Below are positions 51,801 through 62,919 of a DNA stretch of 64,000 nucleotides, one piece after another; within the stretch, counting starts at the first letter, position 1, and each line of letters opens with the position of its first letter. The position numbers were made by a program, and so were the translations under genes. The DNA is from Ahaetulla prasina (lineage: Eukaryota; Chordata; Lepidosauria; Squamata; Colubridae), in assembly GCF_028640845.1 (NCBI RefSeq), contig NC_080541.1:179902502-179966501 (forward strand), read 5' to 3'. Under the pieces are notes generated by a model, which saw nothing but the letters and a program-made list of their open reading frames with translations, had not been told where the DNA came from and did not search any database.

Positions 51801-53680
51801 ACAGTAAATTTTAATTTTCTGTGACTATTTTAAAGCATAATGGTCCCGTCCAGCATCTTTGGATTGAAATTTCTCTTCTCTCCTTCCCAATAAAAAGCTG
51901 CAGTTTTATCAGAGCTTCCCTTTAACATCCTTCTTTGCTTGTCTTGCTCACATGGCAGATAGGACTTTTATTTCAAATACATTTCATATCTAGATTTATC
52001 CTTTATTTTGCCACTCCAGACTGAATTGGGGACACCGCAAAAGGCCTGGTGTTTGTAAGCACCTTCTAGTTCAAATACATTCAGATTAAAACCCTGCAAA
52101 ATGGTATTACTGTTAGTTGGCGATGGTTCTGGCTCTGTTTTATCTCTGATCTTCAGAATATTGCATCCTTATGGATTTCTGAGTTGTGTTGGATTCATGA
52201 GTTCTGCTAGAGCAGCAGGTGGAGATCAAAACAAAAATTGTGCCAATTATGGGCCATCATGGACCAGAATATCAAGACAACAATGATTTCTATTCACCTA
52301 CACACTACTGTAACATCCTCTGCATAGGGTTGTTTTGAAGATGACTTGGAAACTTCAATGGGTCCAAAGTACATGTGGTGGTTTCGGGTAGTTATGGGTA
52401 ACAGATTTAACAATTTTGCAAACACTGCATTGGTTATTGGTTTTCATCTGGATCTAAATGGTGTCAAAGCACTGTGTGGCTTGCATCCAGATATGCACAA
52501 GTCCATTTCTGCTGCACATTCAGATGTCCTTCTGCAATCTTTAAGGAAAACAATGCCCACCCCATAGGTGATACAGGTAGTGGCTTGGCAACATACCTCT
52601 GTGACTTCCGTTGCCCTTTAAAACACATGGCTATTCAAGGTAAGAGCACTTTTGGATTTTTTAGGAAGCCTTGAAACATTCCATCAAGAGTACTCGGGGG
52701 CTTCCTAATTATTTCTTCTTATTACGTTGTTTTTATTGATTATTCTCGTAGCAAGTCACCTAGCATCACGTATGTGAGATGGGCAGCTATATGAATGAAA
52801 TAAAAATGAATCAAAACCACCTCAAATACTTTTGAAGTTGCCAGTCTATACATTACTGTACAAATAAACTATTTTACTTTAAGTATACAAATAAATCATC
52901 AATGCTTGGGAACCCAAGTACAAATACATTCAATATTTGCTTTTGGGTGGTATCTAGTCGCGGATTTTTTTAGGTTACAAAATCACTATATTGATTGATT
53001 GGATTATGCATTATCCAAGTGACTAACTGAACCGAACAAATGACAGTGGAATTTTGGCAGCATTTGGTATTTTATCTTTTCTTGACATAAGCTGGCTGCC
53101 TTAGATCTGATCTAAGTGGAATAAGCATTTGCTCAGTGAAATTGTGCAATTATCTTTCCCCCACTCCTCTAAAAAGCCTTACAGTAGTTGCCATTTCAGT
53201 CAAAATAAATTCAAGCAGTTCCAGCGCATTAATCCAACTCTCCTTCAAATGTGTTGTCTTTTATCATCCCCACTAAACGCTGAAAATATTCCTGCTTCTC
53301 TCAGTAAAACGGTACTAGTCTTTGGGAAGTGCTGTAGTGAGTTTTGGGGCCTACTGAGGAAGACTTGAGGATATATATGTCTTTTTTTGTTGTTAAAATG
53401 TCAAAACAAAAAAAAATCAAGTGCTCATCAGTACTTCTCATTATCATAAAGTGACAACTCTGTAAAATGTTTGTGGAAAAATCTGAAGCCTGGAGTCATT
53501 AGAAACAATGGAGGAGAGGGATCTTTTGAATTTAGGAACATTATTCTTCCCCCTCAAAACCCCAGCATCTCTAGTCAGCACAAATAGTCCTGGTATTGTT
53601 TACAGGATGTTAAGTTGCATTGTAGACAATTATATTGGTGGCTCAAGTCTTTTTGCCGTTCTTAACAGAAACAGAAACAG
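51801..53680. other. Intergenic, nothing identified
   Basis: Only short chance ORFs. No domain or repeat termini recognised. Confidence 0.4.
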
Positions 53681-53684
53681 AAAA

Positions 53685-54140
53685 TAGGCAGTGCCCTATC
53701 AAATCCTATTTCTGTCAATAGCGGCGTTCCCCAAGGCAGCGTTCTTGGACCTTCAGCTTCAATCACAACAATACACGAGCACACAATAGATTCAAACTTA
53801 ATGTGAACCGCTCCAATCTTGATTGCAGAAAATATGACTTCAGAAACAGAGTTGTTAATGCCTGCAATGCACTACCAGACTCTGTGGTCTCTTCCCAAAA
53901 TCCCCAAAACTTTAACCAAAAACTATCTACTATTGACCTCACCCCATTCCTAAGAGGTCTGTAAGGGGCGTGCATAAGAGCACCAACGTGCCTACCGTTC
54001 CTGTCCTAATGTTCCCTTTGATTGTATACAATTTCATATAGTTATTACATACTTATGGTTATATATATGCTTATATATCGTATAGTTATTTCATGCTTAT
54101 GCTTATATATAATGTTGTGACAAATAAATAAATAAAAATA
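53685..54140 (+). mobile_element. CR1/L3-type LINE, 3' part
   Basis: The + strand encodes pieces typical of a LINE ORF2 end: a short RT block SGVPQGSVLGP (frame broken after it), then RKYDFRNRVVNACNALPDSV VSS with a stop. The 3' UTR ends in an AAATA-type tail. A large deletion joins the RT block to the C-terminus. Family by motif recognition only. Confidence 0.6.
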
Positions 54141-56400
54141 AAATAAACCCAAAGCAACAGTGCTCCCATAGTGATGTACTTCTTAAAAATCAATATTAAT
54201 GCTCAGAGCTCAACCTCTTACCCAATGAGGCTTTGTTTCATGTTTTTTTCTTAACAGCTTTAAGCCCCTAGGAAAGATCTCTAAATTTCATACCTTCTGC
54301 TCAGTGCTTGTAGTCCATCAAGATATAACTTTGTCCCACAATTGCCTTTCTGCAGTTATTTTCCACCTGACAGTTTTAATTGCAGCACTTAACTTGTGCG
54401 GCTCCTGAATGCTGCTTCTTTTGTCCTTCCCTGCAACCCTTTTGTTCAGCAATGCATTTGTGAAAGAGATTATTCCATCTTTTTTCCTGAAACTGGTGCA
54501 CGAATCTTATCTCTCTCATACACAATGGGAATCAAGCAGGAAGGCACGCTGGATCAGGAAAGATCTGCTTAATGTGTTTAGATTTGCCCAGAACGTGCAG
54601 TCTGCACAAGAAAAATACAAAGCAGTAAAGAGGATATGGGAGAAAAATTGGAGATTCAGTGTCATATACACTAACATGAAATGTTTAAGAAGATACAGGG
54701 GCAAATGGAGTGAACTATGAAGATCAGATACTAAGTTACCTACATCTATATGTTGTTATAAGTAACATGCCTGGAATTAGAAGGAAAGCAAGAAAAATAG
54801 CAAGAATAGCTTCTTATTTCTCAGCATAATTCAGCAATAGGACAAAAGGCATGGAATATTCAAGGATGTAACGTTCTTGAGGTAAATATTTCAATCCAAC
54901 AATGGTTGTCCATAATAAAGGAATGAAATGGCAAAGTTTTTATTTAGAGTTCAGATTATATGTCTACACCTGTATTCTCCAGTTACATCCCTTTTGGTTT
55001 CCAGACACCTGCTTTTAGAGAAGAAATGCATTTTCCTGATTTCATTTTAAAAATCAGAATTAGACAAAAGGAAGAATGTACAGAGCTTGATGTGGATTTC
55101 AGTGAAGATCATTTATTTCACCTATGCTAAGGCAATTTTTGATACAAGCAAAATAAAGAAGTGGGTCCCAAAGTGATATCCTACGTAATTAGAGTTATAT
55201 CTAATAACAGTTGAAACCAGCAGATTATTAAATGTCAGATGCAAACTTGTCAAATGATTGATGTATTGATGAGATATGTGATTTTACAAGCTAAAATCTA
55301 CACTCCCATGGAAATTGCATTTTAATGGAATACACAATTGTTAAAATTTTTATATTAACCTTTGGGTCATGAAATAACAAATATGAGAGAGAATACATAC
55401 CACAAGACTACTTACGCAGAGGTGAGCTAAGTACCTCATCCTTTTCCTGGATGTCATTAAATAGCACCAAGTTGTCTTTGGGGTCTTTGTCAAGCAAGAT
55501 CCTTTGAAGTAGGACCCACACTATTATTGAAGGCAGTGATGCCAATAGCAAACTAACACAACTCTCTTGAAGATAGTCCATCAGGGACTATCGGCTTTGA
55601 AAAATGACATTACAAACCAATTCCAATTTCCAGATGATGAACTGCATGGGTGAATCTACAGATGAGCTGCCTGCTTGGGCAAATGCTGGTTGCTGCTGAT
55701 AGGCAAGTTCACCTTGGTAATAACTGTCAGCAGCAACAAGTCAGCATTCCCACCTGGTGGTGTGGATGTGGGTGTGCACCTTTTGTGGTTTTAAAATAAT
55801 ATAAATAAGAGGTACTGAAAAGTGAAGTCCATTCGTGAAGAAATTGCTCCTGAACAATGCAACATAACTTGCCCATCACTTGACTTTCTTCTAGTGGTAC
55901 CTAGTCCAGGCACCAGCAGTGAGGTAGGAGCTCTTGCTTGAAAAGAACAGGAAACAGAGTTATTCATTTTCAGGTTAATATCAATGGGATGGGTAAACAA
56001 GGTTCTCTAGCACAACATAGTTTTTGCTAAAAATCTGATGCATTAGAACTAAAAGATGGTAGAAGCTGTAGAAACAAGTTTAGAATAGATGTCATGTTGT
56101 CCATACTGGACTACCTCATATTAAAAACAATGCATTTCTCGATAAAAAAAAATATAGATACCACACACGATGGTCTATTGTGTGCTATAACTAAATACTG
56201 ACATTTTATACATATATTTGCTGGACTCAGGGCTCTGAATAGAGTAGGGGGGATTTACTTCTTGTTCCATGATGCAATTTAAGAATGATACAAGAATAAA
56301 ATTTAAGTTCCATTAATTCTATGTTTATCTAATTTTGTGCTTATTTTTGACTATAATCTAATTCTTTAGGGATATAATTACACATAGGCTTTTATGTGGT
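54141..56400. other. Intergenic upstream of the GPCR, nothing identified
   Basis: AT-rich. A 103-codon ORF at 54409-54720 shows no known domain. An upstream non-coding exon of the GPCR may lie here but cannot be located by eye. Confidence 0.4.
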
Positions 56401-56404
56401 GAAT

Positions 56405-56516
56405 GTATCTTTTCTTTTATGTACTCCGAGAGCATATGCACCAAGAAAAAATCTTTGTGTGTCCAATCGCACTTGGCCAATAAAGAATTCTATTCTGTTC
56501 TGTTCTGTTCTAGAGC
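56405..56516 (+). mobile_element. CR1-L3 LINE 3' tail with TTCTG/ATTCT repeats
   Basis: GTCCAATCGCACTTGGCC AATAAAGAATTCTATTCTG, then TTCTG repeats. The snake CR1-L3 tail is known to seed ATTCT-type microsatellites, and this copy shows the sequence at an early stage. 5'-truncated. Confidence 0.7.
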
Positions 56517-56637
56517 AAGATACAGAAATGAAACAGATAAAAGAACTCTTGGAAAATTCAGTACTTTGAACTACAGTTTCACTCCTGAAATTATCCCAAA
56601 TTCTGCTGTTCTGAATTGTCACATGTTTTGTTTTCAG

Positions 56638-56696
56638 GAAAAGAAGGAAAGCTAAATTATTGCTAAGCCGTGTAGCAGCTCAGGCCTCCTGCAACT
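56638..56696 (+). promoter_or_regulatory. Possible 5' UTR splice acceptor and Kozak context of the GPCR
   Basis: TTTGTTTTCAG at 56628-56638 looks like an acceptor 58 bp before the ATG, suggesting a separate non-coding first exon. The start lies in AACTATGG (A at -3, G at +4), a strong context. Confidence 0.4.
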
Positions 56697-57707
56697 ATGG
56701 CTTCAAATTCAAGTTCAAGGAACCACACCAGCTCTAGCTTGAGTGAACATTTCCTGTCCCACAGCAAGACAGTGTTTGTTGTTTTTTATATTGTCTTCTT
56801 CCTCTTGGGCATTCCAGGGAACATCTTGTTGCTCTCTGTACTCATCAGAGGTCTCCAAAGAAAAAGTAGCAGCCACATCTCACGCTTGACTGATCTTCTC
56901 TACATCAACATAGTAGCTCTTGATCTCTTCTTCTTCTTTTACAACCTCCTGGTCATGTTTGGCAATTCCATTCTCAAGAACTGGCACTTGAATTACCTGT
57001 TATGTGTTACCAATCACAGCTTATCCTTATGGATCTCTTTTGCCAGCTTCTATAGCATGTTGGCTATTTCTCTCCTCCGCTATACTGCTATAATCCATCC
57101 AATGCGAGTACTATCCATTTCTCTAAAGCAAATAGTTGGTGTTTGTGTGTTAATTTGTATTGTTGGCCTTTTGTTCACCACTCCTATTTGGATTCATTAT
57201 AAAATTATCCCCCTGGAAGGGAAAATATTGTGTGTGAACCAAGTGGAAAACAAAGATATGACCCTTTATTTAAGACTCCTGGGAGGAATAGGATTCTTGC
57301 CTCCCATGTTGTTGATGATGATCTGCTACTCCAGGATCATATTCACCCTAAGGATGAGGAGAGTAATATCCATTCAGACAGCTGCTACCTTGCATATTAA
57401 TTGGCGAGCTACAGTGATGATTTTGGTCAACTTGGTAGTACTTGTGATCATGTGGCTTCCATACTGGGTAGTGATTTTCTTCATCAGGTATGAAGAGTTG
57501 TTAAACACAGCTTGTAAGTATATAGCATATCACCTGACATTCTTCCTCGCCTTTGCAAATCGCTGCATTAATCCATTTATCTGTTTTTGTCTCTCCTTCC
57601 AATTCCGAGCTAGATTGAAGAACCTCTTTCAGAGGGCAAGGAAGAGACAGAATCAGCTAAGCACCATCCACCTGGGTAGGATAGATATTTTGGGCAGCTC
57701 ATCATAA
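56697..57707 (+). CDS. Orphan-like class A (rhodopsin family) GPCR
   Basis: A single-exon 336-residue seven-transmembrane receptor. The N-terminus has sequons at N4 and N9. Signature positions: N42 (TM1 GN), D76 (TM2 LxxxD), C103 and C179 (likely TM3-ECL2 disulphide), P202/P203 and Y211 in TM5, W253-L-P255 in TM6, N292-P293 in TM7, then a helix-8-like FQFRARLKNLF and a basic tail. Oddities: the DRY box is LRY (127-129), NPxxY is NPFIC (292-296), and the usual TM4 Trp is not evident. It resembles peptide or lipid receptors in general layout, but I cannot name it. It is intact, starts at the first ATG and is 6 kb past the SORT1 poly(A) signal. Ligand and G protein are unknown; the changed motifs could alter basal activity. 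Confidence 0.92.
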   Translation: MASNSSSRNHTSSSLSEHFLSHSKTVFVVFYIVFFLLGIPGNILLLSVLIRGLQRKSSSHISRLTDLLYINIVALDLFFFFYNLLVMFGNSILKNWHLNYLLCVTNHSLSLWISFASFYSMLAISLLRYTAIIHPMRVLSISLKQIVGVCVLICIVGLLFTTPIWIHYKIIPLEGKILCVNQVENKDMTLYLRLLGGIGFLPPMLLMMICYSRIIFTLRMRRVISIQTAATLHINWRATVMILVNLVVLVIMWLPYWVVIFFIRYEELLNTACKYIAYHLTFFLAFANRCINPFICFCLSFQFRARLKNLFQRARKRQNQLSTIHLGRIDILGSSS

Positions 57708-58389
57708 GACTTATCTTATATAGGCTGCGATTACCAAAGACATGGGGTTACAATATTATTGCCAAGCTGAAAGATTCCTACGAAGCATTCACAAGAACCA
57801 ACAACATAATTTGCATCAATTTTAAAATAGTTACTTGTTTTTTTCATCTGGGAAAAGACGATAGTTCTGGGATATCTTTAGTGTGTTGCAGTTCTGGTTG
57901 CTTCATTCCCTAAAAGTTCTGAAGGGACAATTAACTTTTAATTTCATTATTGATCCTAAATATGGCTTCTTTTTGAGCCGTGTTATTCAACCAATGACAT
58001 ATTTTACTGCATCTGGAGAGAGCTGCTCAGTTTGAATGTCTCTAGATAGTTTTCTTCCTGCATGAACTACAGATTGCTGCTTTGGCTTTGTTTATTTCTG
58101 AGTTGTTTGTGTACCTTTAATTGGAGACTGATTCATTCCCAAGGAATATTACATGTTTGTTCACTTCAAATGGTTCTAGTTGCAACAACAGAAGGAGGCC
58201 TCTAGAGGCAACGTTAATTGCACTGAAGCTTCTGCACTGGGAATTAAGAGTCCCTGGAATAACCTTTAATATTTGAGCTAAGAAATCCAGTGCCTTGCCA
58301 AATAGGCTAATGAGATCTCAGGAAGAAAGCTTCTCTGCAGTCATGCTTTAAGAGCCATCCTTTCAGCCACTATTGTGAAGATGGGGAAC
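57708..58389. other. GPCR 3' flank, nothing identified
   Basis: Presumed 3' UTR and flank. No convincing AATAAA was seen in the first 500 bp. Confidence 0.35.
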
Positions 58390-58397
58390 CAGCATCC

Positions 58398-59160
58398 CAG
58401 GGGTGAAATGCTCCCGGTTTCGACCAGATCGCCCGATCCAGTAGCGATGGTTGGCGGGTGGTTTTGGAGAACCGGTAGCAAAAATCCCTCCTCCCCCCAC
58501 CATGCCCAGCTGAGCCATGTGATCATCAGAGGCTTTTTAAAAAAAACTTTTAAAAGCATTTTTTCTTCGGCCGAAAAAATGCTTTTAAAAGTTTTTTTAA
58601 AAAGCCTCTGATGATCGCACCGCTCAGCTGGGATCGTCAGAGCCTTTTAAGAGGTTGTAGAAAAAATTCTTTTTTTAAAAAAAAAAAGTTTTTTATTTTT
58701 TAACAAAAAATAAACATCAAATCAATTACAATGTGTTGATGGGGCGTTTACATATCTTCTTGTGCAATCTCAAGATAAACATCTCTTTCATACATCTATC
58801 TTATATCATCTAGATCTCTTATTCGGTCTGGGTCTTTAACCTATCTTTCCTTCTAACCAATAATAAAATAACTCCCATATTTTATAATGCCTGATTGTCA
58901 GAGGCTTTTTTTCTTTTAAAGTAAAAAAAATGCTTTTAAAAGAAAAGAAAAGCCTCTGACGATCAGGCAACTCAGCTGGGATCATCAGAGGAGCCTTTTA
59001 AAAGCATTTTTTTTACAACTTCTTCGGCCGAAGAGGTTGTAGAAAAAATGCTTTTAAAAGTAAAAAAAAAAAAAAAGTTGGCCACACCACCCAGTCACAT
59101 TACCTTCCACCAAGCCACACCCACAGAACCGGTAGTAACAAATTTTACATTTTACCCCTG
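58398..59160. mobile_element. hAT element, 763 bp (CAGGGGTGAAATG family)
   Basis: Begins CAGGGGTGAAATGCTCCCGG and ends ACATTTTACCCCTG. It has a perfect 8-bp duplication CAGCATCC at 58390-58397 and 59161-59168. The interior has repeated inverse blocks (GCTTTTAAAAG, AGCCTCTGATGATC) and an AT-rich stretch at 58680-58900 that looks like a nested insertion. No transposase. Confidence 0.88.
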
Positions 59161-59168
59161 CAGCATCC

Positions 59169-60360
59169 CCTCTAACAAATAACTGAATAACAATAGTTAT
59201 TCAGGTTACCCCTAAGACTATTCAGCCTTACATCCACATCTCCATTTTGCTTTATTCAAATTGCCAAGCTCCTGATGAAAAAGATTCCCTAGGTATACTT
59301 CTCTTTTGTTGTTACTGCCTCACACTGACATGCGGACTATTCATAGAAAAGCCATCTTTAAATCCGTCCACTTTAATTCTGGCTATAACCAATAATGGAA
59401 TGAAAATCTAAGAAGAAAGAGTTTCTTCACTTCTGAGAAATATACTCTAGCTGCCACCTCTGCCTAAAGCTTCTTAATGTGAGCTATGGTGCTTTAAAAA
59501 TATCTGTATCCTTCATAGGATTATATGACTTCTTCCATCTATCTTGATGACAAAGAAGCAGTCGGCCTCTGCCTTGTAGTTCAAGGAGAAAGGAAAATGG
59601 CAATAGCTTGTACAGTGATCAAGACAGAAAGGGCTCTAATCTGGAGAAGGCTGGAGTGATTCATCTGGAATTTTTTAAAACAGCAATCTTATTGAAAATT
59701 ACAGTACGGCAGTAAAAACTGTTACAAATTTTAAAAAGAAAAAAATAGAAGATGCAGAAAAGAAAAAAGAAATGTCAACAAATCAGAATATAGTAAAGAA
59801 AAAGAAATATATTAAGAAGTGACTTCCTTTTGTATCACAACAACTATAAATAATTTTAGTAATTTATCACTGTAAGGTTAAAGTGAGGATTGGGAGGGTG
59901 TGTAGGGGGTACATGAGGGGCTTTACAGGGGGCAGATGGTGTGTGGGGGTGAAGCACTGATCAGGAACCGCATGTGGATGTGCGCAGAGTACGTAAGAGG
60001 TGAGGAGTGGATCGGAGAAGGATGCATAAGAGTGAGACAAGGAACAGAAGCAAGCCCGGGAGTGTGGGGGGGCACAAGAGGTGCCATGTGGGACAGGATG
60101 GGCACGGAGCAGGTCAGGAGGGGTGCACAGGATATAGGAGTGATCAGCACGGTGTGAGTGCAGAGGGGCTGGGGGAGGTTGTGTAGGTGAGGAAGATTTC
60201 CCAGAGCAACTTGTGATCTTCCCTGCTGGCTTCCACATTGCCTATGCTCCCTGCTGACATGTTATGGGAAGCTGGCAGGTAGCATGGGTAATTATGATGG
60301 TTTACACTCCCTGCTAATTCCCCACCCCCACCCCCAGAAGAAGAGCCAGGTCTCTAGACA
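59169..60360. other. Intergenic, with G-rich tract
   Basis: 59880-60180 is G-rich low complexity (GGGAGGGTGTGTAGGGGG). The following CTTGTGATCTTCCCTGCTGG resembles the mariner-like family. No gene supported; opposite-strand ORFs come from composition. Confidence 0.4.
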
Positions 60361-60369
60361 TTTTCCAAA

Positions 60370-61480
60370 AATCCATGAGAGTGGAAGTCTGCCTCTCTTC
60401 TGGGAGGAGAATGTTCCAAAGGGCAGGTGCAACAGCAGGGAAGGCTCTCTTCCTGAACCCTGCAGTCCATATTCTTTAATTGAATGGTCTGCAACATACC
60501 TTCCCTGCCTGACTGGATAGAATGGACTGAAGTAATGGGGAAAAGTCAGTTTTGCAGATTATCTGGCCCCATGCTATGCAGGGCTTTAAAGATCATGACC
60601 AAAATTTTGACCTGGATCTGGAAACAAAATGGCATCAGCACAGGTTGTGTAGCAGAGGTTACTTGAACTGTCCTTCAGGGTGCCCAAAATTGTTCAGGTG
60701 ATCAATGCCTGTTTTGGATGCATGTAAGTGCTGGGCGTGTGTGTAGGCTTGGGAAGGGTGAAAAACAGGCCTACCGGAAGGTTAGGAAGCTTCTGGATAC
60801 ATTTGAAGAGTAGGCCCATGTAAAGCACATTATAAAGTCCAATGACTGGGAAATGACCAGGGCATGAGTGACCACGTGGAGAGACTCCCTATCCAGGAAA
60901 GGCTGTAACTGGTACATCATACAAAATTGAGCAAAGGCAGGGGTGAGCTCCTGGGGGTTCACAGAGGGTCAGGAGAACCTCTAGCTAAGATTCTGTGCAG
61001 TTCAGAGAACCCCCAAATTCCACTCCTGGCTGGCCCCACCCACCCTGGTTGTCCCCGCCCAGGAGTCCCCACGCAGCCTGTTTTGGATGCATGTAAGTGC
61101 TGGGCGTGTGTGTAGGCTTGGGAAGAGTGAAAAACGGGCCTACCGGAAGGTTAGGAAGGCCAGAAATGGGCCCAGAGGGCCTCCAGAGCCTGAGGAGGCT
61201 GTTTTCACCCTCCCGGAGGCTCGAGGAAAGCCTTCAAAACCAGGGGAGGGCAAAAACGCCCCCCTCCCTCCATGGTGCAGGAGGCCGACTAGGCGACACC
61301 CACCATGGCCATGCTCACCCAGCAACCAGGCAGAGAACCCTTTGCTAACATTTTTGAAGCCCACCCCTGAGCAAAGGCCCTCCTAAATATCTGCCTCCTG
61401 TTCTTCAAGCAAGAGCTGGGAATCCAGGAGAACTCCCAGACTGTGCACTGGATCTGTCTGGGGTAGTGCAATCCCAATCA
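60370..61480 (-). mobile_element. Old L2-like LINE fragment, split by a hAT insertion
   Basis: The minus strand encodes YQLQPFLDRESLHVVTHALV, aligning with RQLRPFLDRDALCTVTHALV of the LINE at 19.2-20.7 kb. Similarity continues on both sides of the hAT at 60938-61369: CTTTGC before it and CAAAGGCCCTCCT after it restore the LINE reading. Several frame breaks make it much older than the 16-21 kb copy. Confidence 0.75.
60938..61369. mobile_element. hAT MITE nested in the L2 fragment, 432 bp
   Basis: Begins CAGGGGTGAGCTCC and ends GAAGCCCACCCCTG. It has a perfect 8-bp duplication AGCAAAGG at 60930-60937 and 61370-61377. The GC-rich interior yields spurious ORFs on both strands. Confidence 0.85.
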
Positions 61481-61584
61481 AGACAATACATTCCCAGAGG
61501 CAGAGAGGCCTCCGGGCAATGTGAAAGAACACCCCCAGCATTACTCACTTCGCTGAGTTTGAGCTCAAAAATGGTTTTCCATTG

Positions 61585-61862
61585 CCTCCTTCCTAGGGCT
61601 GAAAGAAAGAGAATGGCCCAAGGTCACCCGACTGGCTTTGTGCCTAAGGCGCAGTGATGGATTGCTCCCGGTTCTGTCTGGTTCTTTAGAACCGGTAGTA
61701 AAAGCGGCGGGAGGTTCCGCCCACCCGCCCGGATGTCATAATTGACACATGCTCCTGTTGCGAACCTGTAGTAAAGGTAAGTAGAACCCACCCCTGGTAA
61801 GGCGGGACTAGAAGTTACACTGTCCTGGTTTGTAACCTGATACTTTAACCAATACACCAAAT
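61585..61862. repeat. MIR/CORE-like SINE remnant, split by a hAT
   Basis: CAAGGTCACCCGACTGGCTT TGTGCCTAAGG, then (after the insertion) GGCGGGACTAGAAGTTACAC and AACCAATACACCAA. This is the common amniote MIR-like layout. Subfamily uncertain. Confidence 0.5.
61652..61796. mobile_element. hAT MITE, 145 bp
   Basis: Begins CAGTGATGGATTGCTCCCGG and ends AGAACCCACCCCTG. Flanks are CTAAGGCG and GTAAGGCG (7 of 8). The internal AGAACCGGTAGTAAA is shared with the other CCGGT-type copies. Confidence 0.8.
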
Positions 61863-62194
61863 TGTTTCAAAGATCTATTGATCTTTGCTAGTCCTGAATT
61901 AATCCAGTTACTGTAATTGAGAAGGAGGCCATTTAGGAATAAACATCCAGTTGCATCCTGGTTGTATTCATGGTTTTCAGCCCACACCTACAGTGATTTC
62001 CCTTTCTGCCACCTCCAGCTTTCTACAGACTCCTGTGTGTTTTGTGATTTCCCATTTATCAGCTCTGTTTCTGCAATTTTTTTCTGCATAAAGTGATAGC
62101 CTTTTCAGGAAAAAAAAACTTTAAGCAACATAATAAAAGAAAAAGCTGAGACTTGGTTTTGTACTCAATGCACGATGTAATCATGATGCAACAT

Positions 62195-62482
62195 TTTAAT
62201 ATTTATTTATTTTATTTATTTTATTTGCATTTATATCCCGCCCTTCTCCAAAGACTCAGGGCGGCTTACACTATGTCAGGCAATAGTCTTCATCCATTTT
62301 GTATACTATATACAAAGTCAGCTTATTGCCCCCCAACAATCTGGGTCCTCATTTTACCTACCTTATAAAGGATGGAAGGCTGAGTCAACCTTGGGCCTGG
62401 TGGGACTTGAACCTGCAATATTGCAAGCAGTTGCTGTTAATAACAGGCTGCATTAGCCTGTTGAGCCACCAGAGGCCCTATT
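62195..62482 (-). repeat. Full-length tRNA-derived SINE
   Basis: The minus strand starts GGGCCTCTGGTGGCTCAACA, with body CAGATTGTTGGGGGGCAATA and tail GCCGCCCTGAGTCTTTGG plus GGGCGGGATATAAATGCAAA. Same subfamily as 13433; L2-type 3' end. Confidence 0.85.
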
Positions 62483-62919
62483 ATTATATTATATTACCCA
62501 TTACTTTGTTATAATTCTAGACATATACATGTCCACATATTATTTCCACATTGTGAAAGATACAAGGCAGACCATCTATTTAGAATCAGAAGTATGATCC
62601 ATGGGAACAAGCGAGGAAACCAATTGTCAGATAATATTGTTTGCAACATAGTTTATAAACCTTGCTTCCTGGGCAGAGTGGGCTATAATTAATTGATTCT
62701 GTTGATGATGTTCTGCCAATATATTAATAGACATTCTGTCCTACTGCTCATAATTGGAACTGTGCTCCAGCCCAGCTGTGATTGTGCAATTGAAGCCCTG
62801 CCCCTTATTTACATGTGTTGCATAGCTGACACACATAGAAAGGTAGTGAGGCTTAAATGATATGATTGCGACTGCCATCTTGACTTTTTAAAGCACCCTC
62901 CTCCCCTTTCACATTTCCT
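62483..62919. other. Intergenic, nothing identified
   Basis: No gene or repeat ends recognised. Confidence 0.35.

Noticed and set aside
59867..60238. Pro/Ser-rich minus-strand ORFs
   Set aside because: Low-complexity G-rich tract read on the opposite strand; no domain and no splice or start context.
60900..61400. GC-rich ORFs on both strands near 61.1-61.4 kb as a gene
   Set aside because: They fall inside a hAT MITE with an exact 8-bp duplication nested in a decayed L2 copy.
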